Assembly (NCBI GenBank): GCA_022385805.1 | Contig: MU277739.1 | Coordinates: 52,362-116,361 of the forward strand | Direction of reading: 5' to 3' | DNA: 64,000 bases | Source of the DNA: Pilatotrama ljubarskyi | Lineage: Eukaryota; Basidiomycota; Agaricomycetes; Polyporales; Polyporaceae | Shown here: piece after piece, positions 1-11,348 of the stretch | Layout of the letters: the number at the start of each line of letters is the position of its first letter | Position numbering within the stretch: position 1 is the stretch's first letter | Notes under the pieces: generated by a model | Databases searched by the model: none | What the model saw: the letters and a program-made list of their open reading frames with translations, nothing else | Told to the model about the DNA's origin: nothing | Program-made: the position numbers and the translations under genes

Positions 1-58
1 GTCAGCACCTATGACTAAGTGCGACCGGTTGACTATGCTGCTATTACTAAGCGCCTAG

Positions 59-542
59 TTCAACAAATCTAGGTGACGATGATGAGACAGACACATCTTC
101 ACCAAGTCGGGCACGATGTCAGGTATGGCCACAGCATACAACGCAAGACTTGGCAGAAGTGATACGTGAAATGGCATTCGAAGATGAGCTGGATACGCTA
201 CGGTCGAGTACGAATCGAGAGCTAGAGCCAGGCGAGATCTCGGAAGAGGATTTACCTCGCATGGACGTTGAGACACAGACTGATGAAGATGGCCATGATA
301 GTATTGCTAGCACCCCGCCCGAACAACGGTCACCTGGATGGGTCCGCCCTCAGATGGTCGAGCAAACCGCAACTGTTTCGGAGCAGGAAGTGCCAGTGGA
401 GACTCAGAACACTCAAGGCGACAGTAGTGTGCTAGATCATGAAGTGATCGTGCTCGGATTGTCGAAAGCGGAAGTGGAACTCATTCGTGGACGCAAGCGG
501 AAGCGTGATGCAATCTGGATACCTGGACTATCTGAGGATTAG
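59..542 (+). CDS. 3' terminal exon of an unknown hydrophilic protein (5' part outside window)
   Basis: An open frame runs from about position 51 to the stop at 540-542. A plausible acceptor (...cctag) ends at 58, after a branch-point-like TACTAA, so this looks like the last exon of a gene that starts left of the window. The translated part is about 160 residues, polar and acidic, rich in E, D, S and T. It ends with a basic patch (RGRKRKRD) that could act as a nuclear localisation signal, followed by IWIPGLSED. No domain was recognised, so no function is proposed. Codon use looks coding, but a chance open frame cannot be excluded. Confidence 0.45.
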
Positions 543-1907
543 ACACATGCAGCGTGGGGGACATGTTTGCAGATTCTCGCACATCACGCAGGGTCCCAAA
601 TGTGTACCACACTCAGTATTGCTCAATTACGGAGGTCAGGTGTAAACTAGTACATGATGGTCGTGAATGGTCATAACTAATGCAGAGTGAAGGGGGTAGC
701 GCGACAATGACGATGACGAGAGCATGATGAGTCAAAAGAATTACTATCAAGGGTTGATCAGCAGACTGAGTAGCGACGAAGAATGGGAGGTACTCACAAA
801 ATGAAGTGCAGAGTCTATGCAGAGCGGAAGAAGGGAGCACTCGGCCGGCCGCGAATGTGTTTGCGCGGAGGAGCTGAGAATGGGAAACAATCAGCAAGAG
901 AGACACAATGCAGAGGGGTGACGTACCGAAAACGGGGGTATAGCTGCCGTCCGTCCCAGACCACCGATCTTGACAGGTTGGCGGTTTGGGTGTCATTGAC
1001 TGGGACGCCATCTATGTACATTTTGAGACCGTCCGCGTCCGCAAATGGGACAGCGACGTGGACAGACATCGCGTTGTCCCGACTCCCAGACAAGCCATGG
1101 TGCAGAAGAGAGGACGGGCAAACTGACGTCATGACGTGGATTTTGGACGAGACACGGGCGTGCAAATCGAGACATTAGACGCTCGTTCCCGTTACTACCG
1201 GGGGCAAACCGTTGTGAACGAGTCTGACACGGTTTACAACGATCTAGTTCAACACAGAACGGGCGGGTTTTCACTGGGGATTAACCTCAAGTATAACTAG
1301 GAGCCGAACGTGGGAGGAGCAGGTGCTCCGACTCGCGGTCGACGGCTACATGCCAGAACGCATAGCTCTTGATATACGTTGGCCCTACGATGCGGAAGAT
1401 TCTGCGAGGCAACGCGAGATCTGACGGGCATAGAGGCGAGTCGAAGGAGCACTTATACCGATGCATCCAATCTCATATGCGGTTCTATCTTCAACGTCCG
1501 CTTCCCTCCGACTGCTCTCACGGCCGACAAACGTAGCGGCCGTCTCGATATAGCACACGCCTTCTGTTCCCTGTCAGTCACTCTCATGGGACTGTTTTAT
1601 TGGATATAGAAATCGCGACCGTGACGCCAACACGAGCACCACGAGCTCGGTCTATACCTCATCCCGGCCGCCTGGCAGTGGGTACGACGAAGCATCCGTG
1701 CTTCTCACTTCACGGCCGTGCGTCCTTCCCACTCTACTTATGTACGCTTTCGAAGATGCTGACATATCATATTGCGTCACGCAGCGATGACCCTCTCGCG
1801 GAATGCAGCGCGAGGAATTCCGCGGGTAGACATATAGCAGCTACCTGCGAACTCTCGCGTCCTACCAAGCACCCACGCTGAGTCGTCACTCCACGCGAGT
1901 CTGCAAC
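543..1907. other. intergenic stretch, no gene seen
   Basis: About 1.36 kb without a convincing gene. Short open frames exist on both strands but have no recognisable domain, conserved motif or splice-consistent continuation. It should contain the promoter of the FAD monooxygenase that starts at 1908. Confidence 0.5.
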
Positions 1908-3804
1908 ATGCCAGACGGCTCTACTTCTGCAAAGCCGCGCTTTCGCCTCGCCATCGTGTGAGTAGCTCTCTTTTTTTCACCTCTATTATAGCACTCGATC
2001 TGACTGTGTCCAGCGGAGGTGGGATAGCAGGCCTGACGCTTGCTGTCGCCCTCGGGCATTACGAGAATCGCGCATCGCCCATTGAGGTCCACCTCTACGA
2101 AGCTGGGCCAGAGATCACTACCGTCGGCGCAGGAATATCTGTATGGCCCCGGACATGGTCGGTTATGCGCCACCTCGACCTCTACGATCAGCTATCGCGC
2201 GCGTCCGTGCAGTCGTTCGGGAACGAGGACGATGACCTCAGTAAGCCGTCCTTACACTTCTGTGGCTCGTTCCATGCAGCGGTACTTACTAGCCGCATTC
2301 GCATGCCACTGGCAGAGCCCGCATTCATATTCCGAAAGTCGGACTGGCCGCGCGAGGGGCACGAGTTCGGACGGGTCATGGTCCCGAGTACGTTCGCACA
2401 TTCCTTGCACGGTTGGGCGAGGCTAAGCTACGTCATCCAGACGGTTCAACCACGATGCACCGAGCGGATATGGTCGACGTGCTCGTGAAGAATCTCCCAG
2501 AAAGCTGCTCCGTCCATACCTCGAAGCGTCTCCTCAACTACTCTGAGACATCCAAGGAGGATGGCTCAACAGTGTACACCCTCCACTTCGCAGACGATAC
2601 CACGGCAGAGGCCGACGTACTCATCGGCGCAGACGGCATCAAGTCCAAGACTCGCGCGTCAATGTTTGACTATGCTCATGGGCGCGACTGTTCGCTGGAG
2701 GTTAAGCGGGAAGAATGCGAACGCTGCTCGCGAGCCACGCCGAAGTGGACGGGTACGGTGGGGTATCGCTACCTCATTCCCACGGAACGAATGCTGGAAG
2801 TCAATCCCGAGCACCACGCACTGAAGATCAAGGCTCCTATGAGTGTACGTTCTCGTACGTACTCAGAACCCGGTTCTACTCACACTAGACCGTAGTATTC
2901 CGGGAAAGGCAAGGTACGCATCCGTAGCGATAGCTGTCGGCCACAGCGCCTCACACGTTGCGTCGGCTCTCAGCATATCATCACTTATCCCATATCGCAT
3001 GGAAAGTACCTCAATTGGATCGGCTTCGTGACCATCCCCGGAGGCGAAGGAACCACTTACCCGCAAAAGTGGGTCATTGATGCGCTGAAGGACGACATGA
3101 TCGCGCACTTCTCAGGCTGGGAACCTGAAGTAGAGCAAATGATCCAGGTATGTGCCTCGCGATTCGAGGGTGATGTCTGGCGACCCGAAGCTGACGCACG
3201 CCTATAGCTAGTCGAGAAGCCGACCTTATGGGCTATTCACGTCGTCGAGAACCTCCCGTTCTCTGTGTCGGGACGCGTTGCACTCATGGGCGACGCCGTG
3301 CACGCCATGACAACTCACTTTGGGGCAGGAGGCGGCCAAGCAATCGAGGTAGGCCACTCGTCATCTTTGACACCGTGTAGTGACTCACCGTAATCCTGAC
3401 AGGATGCTTACATTCTCGGTCGCTTACTAGCAGATCCACGGACGTCACTCGCCCGCGTGTCGGACGTGTTCCGCATCTATCAGGATGTCCGACTCCCGTT
3501 CGCGCGTGGAGTGGTCAGTAATGCGCGCAAGGCCGGCCTCATGTACGAGTTCAACTGGCCCGGCTTGTACGACGGGTCACCGGTGCAGGGGGTACCAGAA
3601 GAAGAGGCGCTGGTCGTCGAGAAGAAGCAGCTCGCAGAATTGGGCGCGGCTATCCAGGAGATCTGGCAGTGGCAGTGGAAAGAACGCTTCGAAGATCAAT
3701 GGGAGGAGGCGGAGACGCAGTTCGAGCAGCTCATGCGCCCCGCTCCAATGGTCGAGGGCGCGGCGACGAAGTCGCGTCGTATCAAGATCTGCGTAGTCAT
3801 GTAG
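1908..3804 (+). CDS. FAD-dependent monooxygenase, salicylate-hydroxylase-like (class A flavoprotein)
   Basis: Spliced model: 1908-1957, 2014-2387, 2441-2844, 2896-2913, 2974-3147, 3208-3348, 3403-3804 (520 residues, frame intact; exon 4 is only 18 nt). The N-terminus carries the dinucleotide-binding fold AIVGGGIAGLTLAVAL, split by intron 1 inside the first glycine loop. The mid-protein motif VLIGADGIKSKTR matches the DG motif, and GDAVHAMTTHFGAGGGQ is the second FAD/ribityl-binding motif. Together they define the PHBH/salicylate hydroxylase family, which uses NAD(P)H and O2 to hydroxylate aromatic or other ring substrates. The length fits fungal members. There is no signal peptide, so it is probably cytosolic. 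The substrate cannot be read from sequence. It sits tail to tail with the epimerase gene, 112 nt away. Confidence 0.9.
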
Positions 3805-3916
3805 GATTTTCCATCTCCGAACGTCAACCGGCGCAATGCAAGAATCTTGTACATCTCCCGAAGTCGATACGTCGTAATCTCGTTCTCCCCGCACGTCCAT
3901 CGGTGCCCTTGGCCTC

Positions 3917-5660
3917 TCAATCGACAGTGGAGAAATTGTATGTTGTCTCCCAGTGATAGTCCTTTCCCGGATAGTCTACATGAGGTTCGTAAGACGGTGC
4001 CGCGTCAAGAAACGATAGACACGTACAGATCTGATCAACGTGCCACTCTGGCGTGTTGATAGCGTCAATGTATCCTTCTTGCTCGATTGCGACTGCGGAC
4101 CATTTCGTGTAGTTGAGGGATGGGCCGCCGTGCACTTTCTTGCGTGGGGTATCTAGCCAGTAGGCGGTATAGACTTGCACCGCGGGGTTGTTCGTCGTCA
4201 CCTCAAGCCTATGGACACAAAAGCATGACGGCCGCAGCAATCCCGTCAGAAACTGGCTACCAGACTGGCAGAGGATGAGCGCTAACCTGATCCCGGACAC
4301 GTCGCTCCAGAGCGTTAAACCTGGAATCTGCTCTTCAGTATGATCGTAGATCCAGCAATTGTCATATCCCTGGCAGCCTATTGGTCACCTCGTTCAGTAC
4401 GGTCCAAGCGGAACGCTTCATGGCCTACCTGGTCCGCACAAGTCGAATGTGTCGTTCCAGCGCGCGCCGATAGCTTGCGTCGTACGGAAGTCGTATGCGG
4501 TCCCTTCAACGTCGATGAACGGCCCGGTCGGAATTGCATCCCCGTCGACAGCGACAACGCGGGAAGCGTCCACGTGAAGCCTGTGGTCAAGGATGTTCTC
4601 GCTGCCTTGGAAAGCATCCAGATTCCTAGAGATAGGGTTAGTCTCGTGGGGTTCGGAAAAGACGTGTGTACGTACCAGTAGATGTGTTGAGTCAACATTA
4701 TCGGGGTCTGCTCGGAGGCTGATGCGTGAATACTGGTCTTCAAGATGCCCCCATTCTCGACAGAATGAGTAGTCTACAACAAGCTTCAACATGGGCACGC
4801 ACGGATGCTAGCGTGAAAACGCACAAACGCCTTGACCGTCCCGGGGAAACCTTCGTCCGCGTCGTCGAGATGGAAATATGTCACGCTAGTCTTCGACTTG
4901 TCTACAATCGTCCAGTTGCGGCGATCCCAGCCATATATGCCTCCGTGGAGCGTATCCTGACCTGCACGACTGTCAATAGATATTACACAAAATACTTGTG
5001 TACGCCGACATACCATCATGGTCGTTGGTTGGGATGTGATACACGTTCGGACCATCGGGCTGCGGATTCTTCGTTATTGGTATGGAGAACGTTCCTGCGG
5101 ACGATCGACACATGAGCTATCATACTGAGCCTACAGCCACAGATGCGAGACTGACCGTTCTTGATACGGTTTGCATATCTATCACGGAGGACCGAGACAC
5201 AAATTCTTATCGAGTGGTAGTGCGGTCAGTCACGAATGAGTGGCTTACCGGCCAACGATGGGATTGAAGACCGGGTGCGCCGGATCGGTCAACAGCTCCG
5301 TCTGCGCATAGTATCGCCGTTAGCACATCCTCTAGACCACTCCAAACGAGACTCACGTTGTCGTCATACCCAAGAATGATGTCGCGAGCATTGCCATGCC
5401 GGTCCTTCACCCACAGTTCAGTCATCGTCGCGCCGAATGAGACGAATTTCGCGGTAACGGAACCATCGGGAGCCGTCAGCGTTGTAACATCGAATGGCTG
5501 AATCGAGCACAATACTGTCAGTATTTTCCCATTCGCGACATCGATGGTCGTCGCTCACCCAGTCAGGAGCGCGGGGGATCGCCGCCGGGTCTGTTGCCAA
5601 GCTCGCCCGCACCATGACGCAGACGGGCAGGAGAGCGGTGAAGAACTTCTTGGCTACCAT
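3917..5660 (-). CDS. secreted aldose 1-epimerase (mutarotase, galactose mutarotase-like)
   Basis: Eleven exons: 5559-5660, 5357-5497, 5249-5301, 5156-5178, 5014-5094, 4825-4961, 4676-4773, 4429-4625, 4287-4377, 4027-4208, 3917-3975 (387 residues, frame intact; one exon is 23 nt). A hydrophobic signal peptide (MVAKKFFTALLPVCVMVRAS) begins the protein. The motifs VSFGATMTELWVKDRHG, NPIVGRYANRI, TLHGGIYGWDRRNW, TPIMLTQHIYWNL and the C-terminal PAVQVYTAYW are family hallmarks. They include the histidine-containing active-site stretches. The enzyme interconverts alpha and beta anomers of free hexoses. With a signal peptide it would act outside the cell on sugars released from plant or fungal polymers. 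The exact substrate is inference. Confidence 0.92.
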
Positions 5661-5750
5661 GGTTTGAATCCTCGAGACGAGATTTAACCGCACGCAGCGC
5701 AACCTTGTCTGCTAGAAGGCGAGACGGGCAGCCGCGTCCGCGACGTTTGT

Positions 5751-5760
5751 CCCTTTATCG
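5751..5760 (-). promoter_or_regulatory. candidate TATA element of the epimerase gene
   Basis: The minus strand reads CGATAAAGGG about 91 nt upstream of the epimerase start codon. Position and AT content fit a fungal TATA-like element. There is no experimental support. Confidence 0.3.
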
Positions 5761-6524
5761 CGGGACGGAAAGCAGGGCTCGATCACGCAACCGAGGGCGC
5801 GCTGCGGCACTAGACACAGTCGGGATAAACATCGCAGAATCATAGGAGGTGCACTTACCGCGCTCAATCACGCGGAACACATCAGAAACGTCAACGCCTG
5901 TTGGCGGTGCGCTCAACCCGCCGTTCTTGTGTCTCTATTTCGCGCCCGTGGGCATCCAAGGCAAGTTTAGATGATGTATCTGCGCGAAACCCGAGAGCAA
6001 GCGTTGAGACTCATCCTGCTGACCGCGTTCGGCGACTTGGGCATCCCCGCCGCGTCAATCTGCACATTCAGTCGTCAGGGACCGCCGCTTCGAATCTCCT
6101 GGATTATCGGACCTTCTGCGGCGAATACACAGAAGCGTCATATGGGGGCGCGCTCTATCATTTCGAGTCAATTGGGCTCATGGAAATTTAGAATGCAAGA
6201 ACAGAGACTCACTCCCGGCTCAAGTTGAGACCCGACTGCCGTAGCAGATAGCGAGCCCAGCTCACTCCGCACGGTGTGAACACCGTTTCTCCGCTCGGGA
6301 CTGTCAGATGCCTGCTGAGGCTAACGTATAACAGTGTTACATTCAATACTACTTCTTCCTACTGATTACTATCCTACATCGGCACACTGGGTCCCGGAAG
6401 GGTAGGTACAGCAACGCGTCCATGAACCGCGCGCAGGAGGACCTAACCCGCCACGGAGAAACGAGAAGACGGAATGGCGGGATGGCGAGAACTGCGCACA
6501 AAGAGCAGAACAACCACTCTCGAC
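5761..6524. other. intergenic stretch, no gene seen
   Basis: Upstream of the epimerase and downstream of the BCAS3-like stop. One open frame near 5971-6228 on the plus strand has no recognisable features. Nothing here can be supported as a gene. Confidence 0.5.
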
Positions 6525-9500
6525 TCAGCGCCTCCGTCCGCCCCGCCGCTTCTTCGCCTTCTTCGCCGCCGACTCCGCACGCATCGTCTCCTGCTCCTCA
6601 TCGAGGAACCCGACGGTGATGTCGTCGAAACGCTCAGCGTCCTCGACCGCCTGCTGGTCCTCGGGGCCCCAGCCTTGCCAGGCCTGCTCTCCGTCGTGCT
6701 CAACCGGGAGCGGCTCGATGTTGGTTGAGGGTGACGCATAGGTACCCGAATCATCCACGGGTCCGCCCATCCCCGCTCCCATGGACGTCGAACGCGAGAT
6801 CACGTCTGCGTCGGCCTCAATGTCCGCCTCTCGGCCAACAAAGTCGTCCATCTCGTCTTCTTCATCGAACTCGAGCGGAACCGTGGGCATTGAGCTTCCG
6901 ACAGATACCGCGGGATCCGAGCTTGGCCGAGGCGAGCGTGCCTTCCCGAGCTCGCGGCGGATGCGTCCGAGGCCCCCAGTCATCCCGTCTTGAATGCCCG
7001 CGGCAACGTGACGGATAGGGATCGCATTCATGAAGGACTTGGACGCCGAGCCAGGCGTGCCGTTGGGCAGCATTGGAAGCACGGGCGGGGATGGGTGCAG
7101 GGGGTGCAGTGGCGCAGAGAGTGCAGACGCGAGTGGCTCGTCGAACGAAGACGGTACGCCACCGATGTCGTGTGCGTGCGAAGACGAGAGTCCGCCATGG
7201 ATGAACGCATCGCTGCTGCCTGTGGCGAACGCGCTGACCTCGACAGGCTTGCGCACCTCGATCTTGGTGGAGGGGACGTCCAGGCGGTAGCTCCGGATGA
7301 GGGCGTGATAGTCCTCGCCTAGGATGTGAAACGCGAACTGATGTGAGAGGTATATGAGCCGGGGCAGGATGCGCGGCGAGGAAGAAAACGTCGAAAGTTC
7401 GGCGCGCGACAGCCAGCTGTAGCTGGAGTCAGTGAAAGCAATATGACCTGAGAGCTAGTGATACTCACTCGGACCTCGCGACCCGACCAGCCCGTTCAGC
7501 CCCGGCGCATGCAGGTCTTACGCTCTGCTTCACCTCGGGCCAATCCCTCCCTCTGGCCAACGACCAAGTCCCCACAACACTCTCCTTCCCCACGATTTCC
7601 GCCGAGCGCTCCATCATTTGTGTCAATCCTGACGCCGGACGTGGGCTCGCGCCAGAGCTCGGCGGCGACGCGCCCATGCTCCTACTCAGCGTACTCATAC
7701 CCGGGAGGGAGATACTCATCCCGCCCGCGACAGGGATAGATCCCGGGACGACGGCCTGGTCAGTCGACGCGCGTTCGACGAAAATCCGGCGGAGGGTGAG
7801 CGTGCCGTCTGTCGGGTCGAACACGAGGAGGTCCTTGTAGTTCGTCGGGCGCGTTGGACGCTGAGCGGGCGAGACGGGCTTCGACAGACTTCCGGACTGG
7901 ACTGAAGATGGCGAGGACGACGCTGAGAAGTGGACCGACGCAGGCGGGAGGAGTGAAGAGGGAAGCGCGATCTCCGAAGGGCGCACGAAAGTGAACGCGC
8001 ACGGGATGGTTGGAGAGTCGCCTGGGACAGCCCGAAGCCTGACGCGCACGAGCGGCGATAGCTCCGTGCTCGTCGAGATCTACGCAAAGCAACGTCACTA
8101 TACCAAGTGGTCAAGCATGGAAGGGTAGCGTACCAGCTCAGTGGGATTCGCGATCTTCCCAGCAATATGACTGCTCCCGTCCGGCTTCCCTCCAAGCGGG
8201 TTGGTCGCGAAGACGTGCACAGTCCGCTTCCGCGTGCTCATCCCAAACCACAACCGATCGTGCGCCCACTCCATCCCCTCCACCACCGCGAACGTGCGTC
8301 CCCGCCGAAGAGTGTACATATGCTGCATTGACTCGGCGAGGTGCGCGGGAGGTTGTGTCGCAGTCGACGTAGATACTGGCCTTGCGTTCTGCGACGGATC
8401 CTTCTTGATCCCATTAGTAGACGTGTCTGCGGAGGGTGAAGGAGACGACTGCTCGAAGCGTCGGAACACGCGCGGAGCGGGACGCAGCTGAAGTACGCGC
8501 ACGGCATGCCCGTCCTTCGAGCACACCGCGAGTGCTGTCCCGTCGGGCGAGAACTTGAGCGAGCTCAGCGCTTGCGGCTTCGAAAAGCTGAACTGTGCGA
8601 CTGGTTCCGGGTCCGCCGGCGACGCCCCAAGAAGAGGCTTCAGGTCGACCACGAGAACGTTGCATCCCGTTGTCGGTTGGACCGGGGACGTCGGTGGAGG
8701 AGGGAGAGATGTCGCAGTAGGCTGAGAGTGAGGGTGCGCTGGGTCGAACGCGGCGTCCGCAGGGGGCGACATGCGCAAGCTGCGCCGGCGGCGGTCCTGC
8801 GCGGTCTGGTACTCGTGCGGGGAGCCCATCGCGGCCGGGGCGCTCTTCGAGAAGAACGTCGACCCGAATCTAGAGCCCGGCTGCGCTGATGCCATTGCGG
8901 GGTCGCGCTCGGCAGCGGCGGCGGCAGCAGCAGATACGCCCGCACGGGCAGCAGAGATCGCCATGCCACCGAGCGTCCGCATCCCGCTCAGGACACTCCC
9001 GCCGATCTTGACGGCGGCATTCCCGAGATCGGCTTGGGACATCCCGGTGAGGCCCAGCTTGAGCGGGTTGGAGTGATCAGGCGGAGGCACGGGCACGCTC
9101 GTGTGTGCATGACCACGGCCCGTGGAGATGGTAGTAGTGGCGGAAGCGGCGGAGGTCGGTCGAAAAATGGGGGACACGTATGCGAGGAGGCGATTAGAGA
9201 GTGCATATATGGGTTTCGGGTGGGTTTGAGGACTGTCTATGTCTAGGGTGGATAGTACATCGTTTGGCTTTGCTGAGGTGAGTGAGGACGGAAGGGGGTA
9301 TGCGAAGGGGACGAGCGAGGCGGAAGGGATAGTATACAACGTTGTGAGTGTACATGCTGAAAGAATATGGAGCGTTGGTGGGTTCGATGTACTCTGTCGA
9401 AGCGGTCGTCAGCGCCCGCACGCACAACGCAGCGTATCGACACGAGCGTAGAGAACTTACGAGAACTATGAACTGGTTAGATGCAGCAAACGACGATAAA

Positions 9501-11348
9501 CCGATTAGTGACAGTCTCTTGACAACTTCGTGCGAACGTAAGGAATATACAACAAAGTCCGTGGCATGTCCAGTCCGAGACCTGCCACGAGTGAGCACAA
9601 CGCACGGACTTGGCACCGAACGACGTACGAAAACGCAACGAGCGGCCTCTTCTGCCGGAACTCGTCTGGGGCGCCAGTAACACGGGGAAGGTAAGGCGGA
9701 TCCGGGAGGATGGCCGCAAACTCGACCGTGCCCCACTGCGGTCCGGTCAAGTTAAGGAGCTCCGCGACGGAGCCGAGATTCGAGCAGTCCCAGAGCTGCA
9801 GTCCAGTAGGGTATCCAAGCATGAGAATCGACCTAAGTCATGCATCGTACGATCAGTACAGGACATTCTCCGGGACGAGTCCGCGCACAATACACACCTC
9901 GGCTTTCCGTGCTCGCCGTCGGCGAGAACGTCCCACCCTGCCCAGCGCACCTCCTCGGTATCGCCGACGCCGGGGTAGCGCGTGACCCTGCGGTCTTCCT
10001 CCCGATTTCCGTCTTCGTCCTCGGGCGGGTCGTCATCGAGACTGAAGACGGGCATATCTCTGTCTCCGCCGCGATACTGCAGCTGCTGCTGTTGACCGGG
10101 CCAACGGAGGCGCTCGTCACGAGGGTCGGCGGCGGCAGAGGTGTCGCTTCCGCGCCGCTTCCATGTGTCAGGCATGTCGCCCGAAGCAGCACGGTTCCGG
10201 TCCCGCTCGCGCTCGCGATCCCTATCCCGTACGGTAGGCGCGATGGACGGGGTCAGGAAACTGCCAAAGGAGACCGGACGCGATACGCGGGGAGGGGAGG
10301 GGGCGGCAGTGGGTATTGGGATCGACGAAGGGACATAATTACGAATTGTGCGCGAGAAGTTCTCGAGCGTGGTGGGTTCTCTGTCGAGGAGATGTTGTGA
10401 GCGGGGTCTGCTGCTGTCGGAGTCGGATGAGCGGGGAACGAGATGAGCGGTGAGTAAGGAGCGGGCAGATTGTGTATCCATGCGGGGTGGTTGCCGGTAC
10501 GCAGCGACTGGACCCAGGGCGTCATTTTGAAGTATAGGTCGGTGTATTACCCTGGGCGCAGTCGACATGCGTGAAGGGAGTGCATCTCATGTGCGTACAA
10601 CCCTCGAATTCTGGCAGCATATGGACTGTGCACCGCATGATTACAGACGGCAGACGGGAGATTACCGTAGCGTTGGGCGACTGCATCATTCGTTGGCTGG
10701 CACGGGACTGCGACCTACCTGATTTGTCGATCTGGTCGTGGGTGGTCGACAGAACCGTGCCTAAGCCAAAGAGCGATACACACGGGTGGACGCGACAAGG
10801 GCGGGTGGCGACGCATAGGTGTCCATACCACGACAGAGGCAGACTTACCGAGCGAGTACGGGCGACCTGACGTGACCGACGCTGCGACTGAGCGAGGAGT
10901 CGTCGGAGGTCGTGTCGTCGGTGATAGCGAGCTTGCTGAGCGCGGACGTCGTCGACGAGGGCTTGGAGGGCGCGTTGTGGGTGATGGAGAATCTGCGAAT
11001 GGGCGATGGATCTGGGGGCGAGGTGGAGACGGAGATGGGGCCGTCATCAACGTCGGATCCGCTCGTTCCTGGGCCGTACATCTCCTTCGCATAGTCTACG
11101 GGTTCAGCGAGGTGTTCCGTGTCTCTGCTATCGCGGATGACGGTGGACTCGCGACCGAGCTCTGGATCCGAGGGCGGGGCCTCTAGCTCGAAGACTGCTG
11201 GGTTCTGAGACTGGAAGGTGTCGATAGGTGGAGACGGGTCGTCGTCGAACGAGAGCAGATCAGAGGGCTGTGGCTGGGGGTAGACTGGCTGAGCAGGGGC
11301 AGGCTGTTGTCGACGAGAGGGGGCATTGCGTTTGTTGCGAGAGGGCAT
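6525..11348 (-). CDS. large BCAS3-domain / WD40-type beta-propeller protein
   Basis: Eight exons: 10849-11348, 10719-10760, 9898-10551, 9629-9832, 9461-9581, 8134-9393, 7469-8079, 6525-7422 (1429 residues, frame intact). The N-terminal 300 residues are low-complexity Pro/Ser/Arg. A beta-propeller then begins with RSILMLGYPTGLQLWDCSN, continues through DFVVYSLRSHEVVKRL and ALSSLKFSPDGTALAVCSKD, and ends in a BCAS3-like part (DYSWLSRAELSTFSSSP, then IEVRKPVEVSAFA). Animal BCAS3 is a PI3P-binding propeller that works with PHAF1 at autophagic membranes. A similar membrane-trafficking or autophagy role is inferred by homology. The C-terminus is acidic and ends in a basic RRGGRRR tail. The start codon is the first ATG after an in-frame region lacking coding character. 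Confidence 0.8.

Noticed and set aside
8080..8103. A 24-nt intron at the end of exon 6 of the BCAS3-like gene
   Set aside because: It is too short for a spliceosomal intron. The donor at 8133 (GTACGC) gives a 54-nt intron and keeps the frame.
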